Below are positions 20,001 through 33,825 of a DNA stretch of 64,000 nt, piece by piece. Under the pieces are notes generated by a model. That model was not told the origin of the DNA. It did no database searches and was given only the letters and a program-made list of their open reading frames with translations. Position numbers and translations under genes: made by a program. The DNA comes from Scleropages formosus (lineage: Eukaryota; Chordata; Actinopteri; Osteoglossiformes; Osteoglossidae), in contig NC_041815.1 in assembly GCF_900964775.1 (NCBI RefSeq), positions 23,275,779 to 23,339,778 of the forward strand, in the 5' to 3' direction. Each line of letters starts with the position of its first letter. Position 1 is the first letter of the stretch.

Positions 20001-21689
20001 TCCATGTATCTCTTCCGGGTCACAGTGACACCAGAGAGCCCCAAAGTAAGGCGAAACTATAGGACGGACCTCCTGTCCTGCTCCTATTGCACAATAAATA
20101 AGTCGGACTGATAATGAGTATTTTGTAAAGATTCATGGGGTGTTCTTATCTACACCTCATATTCATAATCACAGTGCAACGGATGACGTTTTGTTTTCAT
20201 TGTTTGTTCACTGAACGTGTGTATTTCTCGGACTCTGCAGGAACCTGCTTTCTGGGTGGTGGCTCTTCATCCTCTTTCTGTCCTCACTGGTCTATCGGAA
20301 CAAGAGGTTTCAGAAAAACCTTGGTTCTGTTTCCCCTACCCTTTCTCATCTTCTGTTTCTTTACTAATTCCTGTCCTCTGTTCATCTCCCTCCAAACGTA
20401 GTTGGGACAAGTATAAAGTAGTACCACATTAACAAATAAAATTCAGTGTGACGTAAATGCAGTGCATTTCCTTTCTGAGTTCAGTTCATACTGGATTTTG
20501 AAATGACCTGTTTTTTTTCATAATATATTACACTGTGAAATGTTTTGCGCATCTTTGTCAGAATGATTGTATGCTCACAGATATGCTCCACCTAATCAAT
20601 TGTTTTTTTTTTTCTTTCTCTGGCCTAGATTTGGATTCTGTCTTTAGGGACAGTTTTTGGCTTCTCATCTTATGGACCGATTGCCTTATTTGGGGTTTTA
20701 GCCAACGAGAGCGCACCTTCCAACTACTGCGGGATGTCTCATGCTGTTGTAGCTTTGATGGCCAATGGTAAGATCCAATTTGCATTGCAATGTTTTCATA
20801 TGTATTTTTAATAATATAAAAAGACACTACATTAAACATGATTCCAGTACACATGGATTATGTGCACACTGGCTTCTCACCTAATAAACACAATATGACC
20901 TGGAAGTCTGCATAAGCCCAAAGTCACTTTTTACGCTATTTTATAATGAAACCTTAGTTATAAGGTTCCCTTGATTGAGCCATGGATTAGGTTCTGTTAA
21001 AACATCAGATAAATTCTTAATAAATTAAGAAACCCTCTCTAAGACTTTCATTTTATTGAATCTATTAAACAATCTGAAAGTCGAGCTCATTTAAAATTGC
21101 TGAAAACAAAAATATATTTGCCCAAACTCCTATTCAGCACAACTGTTGACAGACTGATCCATAAACATGTGCAACATTCTTGTCTTATTGATCACTTACG
21201 CTCTAACACTACAGCCAGGGTGTAAACACTGGAAGTAAATTGAATCAAGTTGGTTTGACAATCCTGTCACTTTGAAGTGTTTCACTGCCATCTATTGAGT
21301 GGGTATGAAAATGCAGATCTGTCTCTACTGCAGACAAGGCAATTTAAATTAACGGGAAAATGTCATCTTTGGAAAATTTTTAACTCAAGCGTCAATAAAG
21401 CAGAGCTAATGTAGCTGAACTTGCACAGAATATTGTGCGCTATACTGTTCTCGCATTAGAGATGAAAACTTGGTTGGTCAGAAGTTGGTCAAAGGGTGCT
21501 TCACTTGAACTGTTTATTTTAGTTGGTGGATTCCTTTCCGGGCTGCCGTTCAGCACCATCGCTAAGCACTACAGCTGGAACACAGCCTTCTGGGTAGCAG
21601 AGGTAACCTGTGCTGGAACGACCATCTGCTTTTTCATGCTGCGTAACATCCGTACCAAGATGGGCCATGTGCCCAAAAAGGCTGAATGA
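17092..21689 (+). CDS. slc37a4: Glucose-6-phosphate exchanger SLC37A4 (G6PT)
   Basis: Major-facilitator antiporter of the ER membrane that brings glucose 6-phosphate into the lumen for glucose-6-phosphatase in exchange for phosphate; loss causes glycogen storage disease Ib in human. Exons: 17092-17239, 17476-17708, 18311-18554, 19049-19207, 19520-19605, 19932-20045, 20629-20767 and 21523-21689, total 429 aa, the human length. Landmarks: [116 protein letters not shown], and a C-terminal KKAE that fits a dilysine ER-retrieval signal. Start chosen by family match and by the acceptor ending at 17068; an upstream in-frame Met (17008) lies before that acceptor. The third coding intron appears to use a GC donor (18555). 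An optional 66-bp exon lies at 20241-20306. It is divergent from CFAP45 copy B and converges on TRAPPC4. Confidence 0.95.
20241..20306 (+). other. slc37a4: Optional 66-bp cassette exon of SLC37A4
   Basis: The sequence is flanked by a good acceptor (CTCTGCAG) and a GT donor, has no stop, and is exactly 22 codons in phase 0 between the exons ending at 20045 and starting at 20629. It reads [20 protein letters not shown] then QE. Human SLC37A4 has a 22-residue cassette at the same place in its 451-aa isoform, which I remember as containing FW...ALHP...LTG...E. Inclusion here would also give 451 aa. The conserved position, length and sequence make this a real alternative exon, although splicing itself cannot be seen from DNA. 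Confidence 0.8.
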
Positions 21690-23627
21690 AGATCGTGTCA
21701 ACAAAGCCCTGCGCTGAGTCATTGGGCTGTCACTGAGTCTCATCCCCACCCGTTAAACCAAACCGAACTCTTACACTGTGTATTTTCATGATTTGGTATC
21801 CACGGTTTAATTATCCCCCCCACTATAAGGAGGTTTTTATTGTGACACCTATTTTCTTTTGAAAATGTTCTATATAATGCTCCTTGAAATGTGAAAATGG
21901 GAGTCACACTGAAAATTTTCAATAATGAGAAAATCCTTAAATCTGTATATTCTTTTTTTTTTTTTTTTTTTAAAAATTTTTTTTTTAGAAAAGTTTTTTT
22001 TTTTTTTTTTTTTTTTTTTTTCGTAATGTTAAACCTCTGAGGTTTAGCAAAGTAGATTGTAGTTTTATTTATAGATGAAAATGATTTAGAATTGATAACT
22101 TTAAATATAGAGAAATACATAGCAGGGGGACTCTGGTATAGAAATATGGTCCATTATTTTTATAAGCCTAAAAGGTTTGTCACTACTTGCACATACCTCA
22201 TCCAGCACTGTAGGTACTGTCACCTCTAGAGGTTTTTAATGTGGTTGATTTGTCTTGATAATGCTTGAGTTTCTGAAATAAGTTAATAAATTTAAAGCCA
22301 CAAGATTCTTACATTAAAACTTTAAAACCGTGGTTTAGTCTTTAGGTAATAAATTAGTTACTGCCTTTGTTTTGTATAGTCTGTCTAGGTGTAATGCATA
22401 TTAATTATTCCTATACAGTGGGTGCTCTGAAAAAGTGATAAGCTTGGTACGCTAAGGTCATCGACGATAAATATAAGCCAGACCAACAAGATATTCAGAG
22501 TTGGTTTGACTGGCACAAAGTTTTTAAAATGAAGTATTTTGTCACTCAAGTATTAACATGGCAATGAGTGTTACAGGTTTCATTGTTGGTTTTCAATGGA
22601 ATTGTACTCTACTTGATGTCACTGTATTCATGAATGATTAATGAATTAATCACATATATTGTAGGCTTGATGGGATCACTCAGAAATTAACTTAAGTGCC
22701 ATTGAGCATCTATCCTTTTTTGTTTGTTAGTTAATTTGCATCATGACCAGAATAGGGAATACTGATTAAATAAATATTGCTGTAATTCTATAGATTAAAT
22801 AATTTGGAGTACCAAGTTTAGTTATCACTTTCAGTCCAGTTGAGACAGGAGTAGATGCTGAAAGTGAAAGCATTGTTACCTTTGTCATCTTAGTCAAGGG
22901 AAACCTGGATGTACTATTCCACCCCTTTTATTGTGATTAGTTATTGCAATGATCTACATAAGAGCTGTGATTACTGTAGTTAATACTCTAAACTGGAATT
23001 CCATAGTCACTGTATCAGTCAGCTCTATTTCAGTTATTCAGGAACAATGGTTTAAAATACATATACTTAAACATGTATTTTGATTGTACACTACAATGTG
23101 AAATACATATGCAACAATAAATTCACACTAAGATTACATCCTCTGACAATGTTTAAATACAAACTCAATGCTAAATGGGTTGGTGTTATGTTTTCATTAC
23201 CATTTACTACAAAACTATGCACAGGCTGAGTGTCCACAGATTTCACTGTCAGTACTTCACAGCAGAACAATGGGGTGGTGCACACATTTATTTATATTAT
23301 GTACAAATATTATGAATATACCACAAGTAATATTTACAATATTCCTCTAACCAGGGGCTTCTTTTCAAAGGTCTGACATTTATATCCTCATGAGAGAATA
23401 TTGCACTTTAACAGAATAACTAAAATAACAAATGTTGATTCATTAAACACTTTATCTGGCCGTGTTTCTGCTGAAACCATTTTTCCTGTTTTATTGAAAG
23501 CACCAAAAAATGGCTAAGAATAAACATTGCAGACAGGTCCCATCCATCTGTCACTTGCAGACATGTCCCAGGTCTAAACTTGCACATGTTGGACAGCAGC
23601 ACTCTGCCTCGTAAGCCCTCCTAGAAT
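21690..23627. other. Convergent 3' flanks of SLC37A4 and TRAPPC4
   Basis: AT-rich, no coding signal. SLC37A4 poly(A) signal candidate AATAAA at 22285-22290; TRAPPC4 candidates on the minus strand at 23489-23494 and 23287-23292. Contains the poly(T) tract. Confidence 0.6.
21950..22021. repeat. Poly(T)-rich tract in the SLC37A4 3' flank
   Basis: Long T runs are broken by short A runs (AAAAA and AGAAAAG). It lies 260 bp past the SLC37A4 stop and before a candidate poly(A) signal at 22285-22290. Homopolymer length is prone to assembly error. Confidence 0.8.
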
Positions 23628-25174
23628 TCAAGAACCAGGTCCAAAGGTGCCGGCTTTTTCTGCTATCTCCAGTGCACTTTTGAGATTCTGGTCAAAAAGC
23701 TCACACCTGGGGAAAAAAAAAAACATTTGCTCACCCTCAGGCATATCCCCCAAAATAGTTTGTCAAACACAGTAACTTGACCAAAAAATAAAGCCATCAG
23801 CAAACAAAAGACCGGGTACCAGGCTACCTGATCGGCATCTCCAGCGAGTAGAAGGGGTTCTTGAGAGCATAGTCAGAGTAGATCTCGTAGATCTTCCGAA
23901 GGAGAGCATCAATGCCTGCCTGTCGAGGATCTGCCAACACAATGAACTTTATACCTAGAAAATGGTGAAGAATACCAACAATAAATAGACCTTTCAAAAC
24001 ATAACAAGTGATGCCAATTTCCACTTTTCAAGGACAAATGCCGCCTCACCTGTGAGAGTCTGAAAGCAGTGCAGCTTAAAAGTATCAGTCTCCAGCATTT
24101 CAATACCTGAACTCCCAACTTCTGGGGACAACTGAGAGCCAATCGCAAATAATCTAGAGAGAAAGACATGGCAGAATGTTGAGGTACTCATATAACGGAA
24201 GTGGTTTCCACTCTTACATTTGCATTACATCACATTATTTATCATCATATCCTTGCTAAAACGCAGCCATTCATTACTGTCCGCTCTAGAGGACCTATAC
24301 TTAAGTATCTACCAAAGTGCATGAGATACAATTTTAACGGTGAGTCCTAATGCGCCTTGTAGAGGACTTTCTGCTCTTTTAAATGATACGTTTGCCATGG
24401 GGATCAAACAACTCCGAGAAATATGTACAAAAGCTTTTTTGCAGTCTTTGTAGGATACAATCATTCCTTCTGAGCTTCTTATCCAATATGACTAACTCAT
24501 ACAGCTGAGTATTTTACAGGAGCTTTTCAGGGTAAGTGCCCTGCTCGGGAGTGGGCGTGGCACTCAAACCCACAACCTTCAGGTTTCAAGTCCATGTCCT
24601 TAACCACGCCGCCTCCTGCTGGCCCCTACGGCAACTGCGAGCCTCAGCTTGGCCGAAGTCCCACTTTGGGGGGATGGCGCCGCTGCAGAGCGGTGGGACG
24701 CGGTGCACGTACGAGTGGAACATAGAAGCCAACATGAGCTTCTCGTTGGAGGTGAGACGAGCCCTGCCGAAGCGGATCGACACCGGGTAGTTGGCAGAGT
24801 CTTTCAGGAACTCCAGTATCTCCTTCCCGTCGCCCGTGGACCTGCCGTTCACATCGACGCCATTAATAGACAACACTGCGTGGCCCACTGAAGAGAAGAA
24901 GAGGTTGAATCATTAAGAATCATAACCTACAATATTGACAAAATGCTGAGGCGAGGCGAAGCCTGGGGAGCGCGAGCGCGAGGCGCTCGGCCCACTCACC
25001 CCGGATACCGTCGCGCTGACCAAAAGACACTATTACTTTCTCGTCGTGGACTTTCAGCACCAAATCCAGAGGAAAGCTAAACGTTTTCTCCACTTCCGCC
25101 CTCGGAACATAGTTGTCATACTGGTAAATGAGGCCGCCGGCTTTGTTAACAACATACACACTGAATATCGCCAT
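23628..25174 (-). CDS. trappc4: TRAPP complex subunit 4 (synbindin)
   Basis: Core subunit of the TRAPP tethering complexes, which act as Rab exchange factors in ER-Golgi and Golgi traffic. Five exons on the minus strand: 25174-25000, 24887-24713, 24153-24050, 23954-23828 and 23706-23628. All phases join cleanly to give 219 aa, the same length as human. It starts [20 protein letters not shown], continues with [83 protein letters not shown] and ends AGTFGPGS. The N-terminal part has the longin-like fold of the Sybindin family. It is head-to-head with RPS25, sharing a promoter region of about 0.3 kb, and tail-to-tail with SLC37A4. Possible poly(A) signals on the minus strand lie at 23489-23494 and 23287-23292. 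Confidence 0.96.
24480..24625 (-). repeat. Partial family-B SINE in a TRAPPC4 intron
   Basis: Reverse copy: CAGCTGAGTATTTTACAGGA, GGGTAAGTGCCCTGCTCGGG, CAAACCCACAACCTTCAGGT and CCTTAACCACGCCGCCTCCT correspond to the family's middle and head. Confidence 0.65.
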
Positions 25175-25491
25175 ATTTACCCAGGAACCGCTGCAAGATG
25201 TTCACGTGACCTGCAAGGACAGCGATGGCATTATAAAGAAGTAGAAATTAATCTGTGTATTATACGAATGTAGTGCATAATTGCTTTTTTAAATTAGATT
25301 TTTTACAGTTCCAGAAATGTGCATTTTGCACATGATTTTTTAAATTGGTTTTTGTCGTTTCTCAAAGTCAGTGGTTCGAACTCAAAGTCCCACAGGCCTT
25401 TGCTCCCGAGGACCCGGATGGATGGTTGGCCTAAGGCGCGTGTGCACGGTTTCCCCTTCCTTTCTGTCCGACATCTTGAAGCGACGGCAAC
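25175..25491. promoter_or_regulatory. Shared bidirectional promoter of TRAPPC4 and RPS25
   Basis: Only 317 bp separate the two start codons on opposite strands. The RPS25 side carries a pyrimidine tract (25455-25468) that fits a 5'TOP transcription start. No TATA box is evident, as is usual for housekeeping bidirectional promoters. Human TRAPPC4 and RPS25 are also head-to-head. Confidence 0.7.
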
Positions 25492-27380
<1,889 letters not shown>

Positions 27381-27697
27381 ACAGGTGGGTGTAAGAGTAC
27401 TTGTCATTTCTGTCGCTGTTGTCAATCGACTCACCTGATCAGATGGTCATACAGACCATGCATCTTATAGCTGGTACCTAGTTTGTGTATTCAGTTAAGT
27501 ATACATGCACCCTGAAGTTTGCTAGTTCATGTCGCAGTTGCAGCTCTCAAAATTGCAAAGTTAATTTGCTGTACTGCACTGAATCTTTGAAAGTTGCATT
27601 GGAGCATGTTGATAAAAAGAATAGCAGCCATAATGTTTGCTATGGTGATAATGAGCTTCATCAAAAACCATTAAAAGCTTATGTTTCTTACTTTCAG

Positions 27698-27775
27698 ATG
27701 ATCCTGTTTTGATTCCTGCGGAGATCAGTTGAGTTTGTACAAATTTAAAAGAAAATAAAGTTTGGAAACATCATG
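27698..27775 (+). other. rps25: RPS25 non-coding last exon with poly(A) signal
   Basis: The stop codon exon appears to end at ACAG/GTGGGT (donor at 27385), and an acceptor (CTTACTTTCAG) ends at 27697. The short exon that follows carries AATAAA at 27754-27759, and the transcript should end some 15-20 bases later. An extra 3' untranslated exon is a known feature of vertebrate RPS25 as I recall it. Confidence 0.7.
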
Positions 27776-30471
27776 AGTTATGTTTCTTGTTTTGAAGTTC
27801 TGCAGCTCCTATGATGATTTTAAAGCATTTAAATGCCTTAAAACATTCCTGGATTTTGAGTGAATATTAATATTCCCCTTTTTGTACATACAGCTTTCTA
27901 CATTGAATACGAATACATATACTCCCAAAAGCTTGTTAATGCTTTATTGCTACCCAGTATCATGGCAAAATTATCTTCAATCTATCACACCTTTTAAGAT
28001 TTATGCTGATGAATGGCCCATTTAAAATGCTTTTACTTACATTAGTGCTCTTGATGAAGTTTACTAGCCTCTTTAATGCAGAGTAAGCAGATTTAAATGT
28101 ATGAATGGTGATGATGTCACTCCAGTTAACTAATGTTGGAGGAATGAAACAAAATTGAAAGCTTGACTGCAATCTAGTCTGGCAATCTGTAACAAGGATG
28201 GTTTATATACCATACACGTGGCCTTCAAGACAGAGTATAGTGCTCTTTGACCTGATGCGGTTGTCCTGGTGGTCTCCCATTTATGAAGTCCCAATTTCAG
28301 GGGAACAAACTGGAGAGTCATGGGTCATTTTGTGTATGAATGTTACACTGTGATGTTTGTGTTTGAAATGCTGGTCAGGGCTTTTCACAGCATCCATTTA
28401 AACCACCTCAAATTTGTTGATTTCAGGATGAGTTGATGCCTGGACTTTTAATGAGACCTAACAGGACTTCCTGCTATTTAAGCTGAAATGTTTTTGTTGG
28501 AAGGTATCATTGGCTGGATTCACACAGAGATGCACATTTAAGAAAGGAAACACAAATGCTGGTCACACGTTCGTCTTTCTCCTTTCTTCTCAAACGGTTC
28601 CCGTTTAAAAATAGACATATGCAGAGCTAACAGTTGTGTCCAAATCATATTTACAGAGCTGAATTAACCACCAAAATGTGTTGGCGGCCTTTACCTGCTG
28701 AGTGGTGGAATGATGGCGGCATCCTGCAGGAAAAACAAACCAGTTCATGTTTGGTATATAAACTGCAGGTGTCTGTTTTACATCATCTGATAACAAAACC
28801 CTGTCCAACACAAAGCTGATTTAATTGTCAAAAAAACATTCTGCTTAGGGTTACAGAACTGACCCTTTATTTATGGTTTTTAAAAACCTGTTTCAAAGAT
28901 AGCAGGCGAGTTTGTGTGTTGCCAATTCCCTCAGTTAAACTTGCATGTTTATGATTTGTCTTTTTGGTTTTCAGCCTTGTGAGCATTGTGTTGCAGGGGA
29001 ATTTTTTCTTAGGCTGTGCTTTTTTTAATTGTTTCTTTATAAAGTAGGAAAATTAAATGTAAATTGCTGTCACCAAAAGACTTGGTGACATGAATACAAA
29101 GTAATCATTACTGGTGTGTATTTCACAAGGTTAGACTTCATTTTACCTGGATAATTTTTGCAGGAATGTTGAGAGCAGCCAAGATTATCCAGTAATTCTA
29201 GCCTCTTTTCTGTAGGATGTTTTGATTTTATCAGCATTTTTCTTAAGTTTGTGAAATATCTCTTGTAGTTGTGCCATGTAATGAAACAGGGTGTATTTCA
29301 CTTTAGTAATACTGTTTAATAGTGTGTGCCACTAAAGGATGATCAATAATGGTGTTAGGGAAGCCAGTACAATAAAGTTTTTGTTTATCTTTAATTCCAG
29401 GATACAATAAACACAGCGACCATGTTAGTTTCTCAGGCTTTTGGTGCTTCTCTGCCAAACAACTTTAATAAAAACTAATTGTTTTCTCATAACATTAACT
29501 ACAAGACTGCCTTTAATATTGATCCTTATTCTAACATGGCTACAATCTACAAAAATCAATAGGGAGCGACTTTAAAAGAAAGCAGTGCAGATGCTGAGAA
29601 GGCAAAGCTCATTTAAAAAGGGGTAATTTAAGCAATATCAGGGATGTTTGCAATTTACAATGAAGGTAATGCATTTGTTAAAACAGCCTTAACATTGTTA
29701 GCGTCTCTTATTAAAAGTTTTTCTTTTATTTTAATACAGGTGACTCACCTATGGCATGACACAAAAGTTACTTAACCCACAGGACCAAGTTTACAGTGGA
29801 AGCACTGATATTTAAGTAAAGCTGTTATAGTGGAACCTTTTTAAACGAACCTTTGTCACGAACATTGGGAAACTCATATATTTGTAAAACAACCTGTCCC
29901 AGAACCAAAGGTGACAAGACAGACTACACCCTGGATATGATGCAATCAGATGTTCACCTGTTACTGGAGAAAGTAAATTCAATTTCACAGCTGAAACAAG
30001 TTTTACAGATATTGATATTGCTCTTCAAAAGAATTCTCTGCATTCTATCTTTGAAATCTGTAACTGCAAGGTAAGGCTTTCCTTTGCCTTTCTGTCTTTT
30101 CAGCACTTAAAACTTTCTTCAAAACGTTTGCTTCAAAGCTCACTTTGGTAGATGATGGTTGTACACCAGGATAAAAGGTCAGATGTTTGATGGATGCTCG
30201 CTAGCAGGAACAGAGCACCAAGATACCCGACATGCCAAGGAGGCGGAGTTGCTGCTCACTCTGTGTGCTTCTTGACATCACCCAGGTGCATGTTTTGAAT
30301 TGAAAGGCATCTGTTATTTATGCGAGCTCATCACGGTACAAATTACGATGTGCTCATAGGTGTGAGTTCTCTTATTAAGAGTGCTCTTATATGGGGAGGA
30401 CTTTTCTTTCTTACTACACTGTGAGGGAAGGGCCTGCTGGTGGTGCCATCCAGCCTCCATGTACTCTGACA

Positions 30472-30498
30472 TTTAAAAAAAAAAAAAAAAAAAAAAAA
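30472..30498. repeat. Poly(A) run
   Basis: About 26 A residues follow CTGACATTT. No retrocopy body is recognisable on its left. Confidence 0.7.
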
Positions 30499-31009
30499 GA
30501 GGCAGACAGTGACAGGGCAGCTTTGTCTGCACAAGGCTCTTGCTCTTGGGCACAGCTGAGCCGATTCGGGACAGTGAGGCCCTGCGCGGTTGATTGATGC
30601 TGTCAGCTGCTGCTTTTGTCACCACGTAGCGCTCCCTCGTCCGGCGGAGACAGAAACAGCCGCCGGGTTCTCTGTGGAGGTGCACTTTGACAGATGCGAT
30701 GGTCCGTCTGCCGCCGAGTTCATTTGGCTTTGTCCCTCTGAGTGTCACCCGTGCGCTCGCCTCAGTCTCCCTTCTCGTGCAGCATCTCTGCAGAAAAAGC
30801 AACACACACCATCACGTCGTTGCTTGAAACGGTCTTTTGGGGCACCACGGTGTTCTCCAGGATAGGAAATGTCACATCAAGTGTACACGGCTCAAAGCTC
30901 TGCATGCAGCCCTCTTCTGGAGCTCCTGAATCTTCACACCATGTAGAGAATACAATTAACACTTTGACCCATTTGTACTAATCAGTACTTTATGCGGGTT
31001 GTAAGCAGC

Positions 31010-31145
31010 AAAATGGGAAGAGCTGAAGGTTGCAGGTTTGAGTCTTACCTACTGCTCTAGTACCCTCACTGAAAAGAATGGAAAGTAGCTCTACTGAAAA
31101 TACTAAAACAAAACGTTTACAATCAACTTAATACATGTATGTTTG
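31010..31145 (+). repeat. Partial family-B SINE
   Basis: AGCTGAAGGTTGCAGGTTTG, ACCTACTGCTCTAGTACCCT and GTAGCTCTACTGAAAATACT match the middle of family B at low identity. Confidence 0.5.
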
Positions 31146-31277
31146 AGATGAGAACATAATTATATTGCATAAAGTCCAAGTGAAATTCAACAGTGAAAAA
31201 GTGATATGATCACTGCAATAAAATGTTCCAATCTAGACTTCTAAGAGAAGGTGTTCACTCAACATGATTTTTACTGC

Positions 31278-31488
31278 AGGGGGGTGTGGTGGCGCAGTGG
31301 GTTGGACCACAGTCCTGCTCTCTGGTGGGTCTGGGGTTCGAGTCCCACTTGGGGTGCCTTGCGATGGACTGGCGTCCCGTCCTGGGTGTGTCCCCTCCCC
31401 CTCCGGCCTTACGCCCTGTGTTACCGGGTAGGCTCCGGTTCCCCGTGACCCCGTATGGGACAAGTGGTTCTGAAAATGTGTGTATGTG
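31278..31488 (+). mobile_element. Full-length tRNA-derived SINE (family A)
   Basis: Near-consensus copy with both pol III boxes, GGTTCGAGTCC included. It is flanked by a perfect 13-bp target-site duplication, TGATTTTTACTGC, at 31265-31277 and 31489-31501. A recent insertion. Confidence 0.94.
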
Positions 31489-32139
31489 TGATTTTTACTG
31501 CTTGTTCAATTTACTTAATTAAAATTAGTTAATGCAACACAATTCTTTTGCAATTTGTCTCGACTTAATTTCATTGTGTACAATCCATCTACGTTTACTT
31601 AATCCAGTTGTGTGGGGACTATGTGAATAATATTTGTTGGGTCAGTGTATTGCTGAAACTGAACTGAAAAAGGGAGGCTCTAAAAATATATATCTATTTA
31701 TATAGTATATTGTATTATATATAGTTATAATTTATTATAGTTTACATTCTATCACTTTAATAAACGTATATGAATGACACGTAATTAATCATAAATATAA
31801 TTATTAATGTTATGCAAATGACATAGGGATACATGTTATTTCTGTCTTGTTTTCTCGAAAAGAGGAGTAAACCTCAAGCTTCTTTTCGAGATGATAAACA
31901 CAAGACAGAAAATGTTGGCTTCAGTCCGAGTCTCAACTGTTTGCGAATCAAATGCGTCACGCGTGTTTCCAGTAAGGTTTATCACAGCTTCATTTCTATG
32001 GGGGAAAAATTAGATGGACTTCTGTTGAAAACGCTGCCCAGGTATTTAGCTTGTATTCAAGAAATATCAAGTTTTTTCCTCTCATTTTTGTCTCTGCCTT
32101 CTCGAGTTTTTTTTTTTTTTTCGTTTGCGCGGGAGGAAC

Positions 32140-32310
32140 TTCAAAGTGAGCGAGCGCGCGTGCGCTGGACAATCGCGATCGCCGCGATAGTTGATCGCGA
32201 GCGCGATAGTTGCGACAGTCGATCGCGACCGACTGTCGCGACAGTGGTTGTCGCAGGGGGTTGTCGTGGTAGTTGCAACAAATGGTTGTCGCGGGAGTGG
32301 CCTGTCGCTG
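32140..32310. repeat. CG-rich palindromic block of TCGCGA and GTTGTCGC motifs
   Basis: Repeated variants of GATCGCGA, GCGATAGTTG and GTTGTCG(C/T)G fill the block. A perfect 10-bp inverted repeat, GCGACAGTCG at 32212-32221 and CGACTGTCGC at 32230-32239, has an 8-base loop. CpG density is far above the flanks. Confidence 0.7.
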
Positions 32311-32784
32311 TGTGCCGGTGTTCCAGTGACTGTCATGCAATATACGTATTTACTGCAGAACTGTGACAATAAAAATTACTCAACCATGTGAAAGGGCAAA
32401 TAATTGCAGGTATCTTAACACTGCAAACTACTTAAGAGAAAATGCGAAATAAATGTGTTGGAGTAATTCAGGATAAATACCTTCCTCAAGGTTGCTATAC
32501 TAATATGGATTGGGCCAAGGCTTAACCCTACAACCTTCGGGTCACAGGTTGAGATCCAGCTGCAACATTACCTGTTCACTTGGTGTAGCTTGACTCAGTT
32601 TACCTGAAGTGTAAATTGTATTTTGGGTTATTGGGCTCAGTGACATTTTCTCAGGTCTGTTCTTTCCTGTAAGGGTCCTGCTGGTAAGTGACACACTGCA
32701 GCAGGTCACTTCACTTATCCCTAATAGAACAGTATAGCCTTGGCATGATTGGGATCGATTGGAACTGGCCTCCTCTAATCTGAA

Positions 32785-32935
32785 GTTTGCTGGTTGAAAT
32801 TCCACTGTTGCCATACACCCTTGAGCAGCGCACCAACCCTGAACTGCTCCAGCAACACTACCCGGCTATACAGTATAAATGTATAATTTTTTAATATTGA
32901 AAGTGGCCTTGCGCAAAGTGGTTACTTCAGCTTCA
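32785..32935 (+). repeat. Partial family-B SINE
   Basis: CACCCTTGAGCAGCGCACCA, GAACTGCTCCAGCAAC and CCCGGCTATACAGTATAAAT align with the middle and tail of family B. Confidence 0.6.
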
Positions 32936-32989
32936 TATTTATTCTGCGCGTAAAAACTTTCACAAACGCAAGTATGGAGGGAACTCGCA

Positions 32990-33115
32990 TCCCATTTAGG
33001 CGGTGCCCCTCTCTGCCTTGCACCCAAAGCTTCTGGGATAGGCTCCGGACCACTGTGACCCTGCTGAGGAGAAACGGTTATTGAAAATGAATTCACGGAT
33101 TGATGGATGGGGCAC
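32990..33115 (+). repeat. Fish interspersed repeat ending in GATGGATGG
   Basis: TTCTGGGATAGGCTCCGGAC, CACTGTGACCCTGCTGAGGA and GATTGATGGATGG form a common fish repeat 3' end. A second tail of this type is at 52455-52530. Confidence 0.6.
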
Positions 33116-33159
33116 AAAGTGTATAATGAAAAATACAATGCACTCAAAATATTTTTCTC

Positions 33160-33199
33160 TCAGGTTTGTGTGTATGTGTGTGTGTGTGTGTATTATATA

Positions 33200-33234
<35 letters not shown>

Positions 33235-33480
33235 TTTTCAGAACCGCTTGTCCCATACGGGGTCACGGATTTACATTTATTCATTTAGCAGACGGCGCTT
33301 TTCTCCAAAGCGACGTACATCAGAGAAATACACCTTGTGCGTTACATTAAGAGAAAGAGACAAGACTGCAGACATGTGATTCTTAAGTAAACAATAATTT
33401 CTTTCCAGTATTAACACCGATGCTCATCGCGCGAGTAGCTGCATAAAACTCAGTAAATACGAATCCTGATCACCTTCCTA
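33160..33480 (-). repeat. Truncated family-A SINE with TG/TA tail, joined to another repeat
   Basis: A TG then TA microsatellite (33165-33236) leads into the reversed 3' end of a family-A SINE (TTTTCAGAACCGCTTGTCCC). This stops at about 33269 and is followed directly by a different repeat (ATTTAGCAGACGGCGCTTTT, CCAAAGCGACGTACATC) that continues to about 33480. Confidence 0.65.
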
Positions 33481-33729
33481 CCATTTTATTTTTTTTTTTT
33501 TTTTTGAGGTACACAAACATTTACATACAATGAATGAAAATTTTAAAATTTTAATTAAAATATTCATTTCATTTTATTTAGAACATTTAATTTTTTAACA
33601 TAATTTATGATAATGACAAGAATTTTAATTTTAACCTATATATATATTAACGACAAGGTCAACCAACCGTTGACCATATATATGGTCATAATAATCATAA
33701 TCCACCATAAATAATCCCGCAATTACGGT

Positions 33730-33774
33730 ACAGACTCAACACTGAGACCCGCTGTGAGGCGGGGTGTCAGTTTT

Positions 33775-33825
<51 letters not shown>

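Larger units (their letters stand above)
27781..33729. other. Intergenic region after RPS25
   Basis: About 6 kb with no recognisable exon. Apart from the listed repeats it contains a GC-richer stretch at about 30500-30870 (GTCCGGCGGAGACAGAAACA, GTCTGCCGCCGAGTTCA) with no protein match I know. The junction between the 11q23.3-like and 13q12-like gene blocks falls here or in the next region. Confidence 0.55.

Noticed and set aside
20940-21420. Possible old DNA transposon in the last SLC37A4 intron
   Set aside because: AT-rich with no terminal inverted repeats, target duplication or transposase remnant that I could see.
27381-27697. Intronic snoRNA in the RPS25 3' UTR intron
   Set aside because: GGTGATAATGAG resembles a C box, but no matching D box and terminal stem were found.
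31833-32366. Open frame of 177 codons on the plus strand
   Set aside because: It covers the CG-rich palindromic block and low-complexity T tracts, has no recognisable domain, and stays open through base composition.
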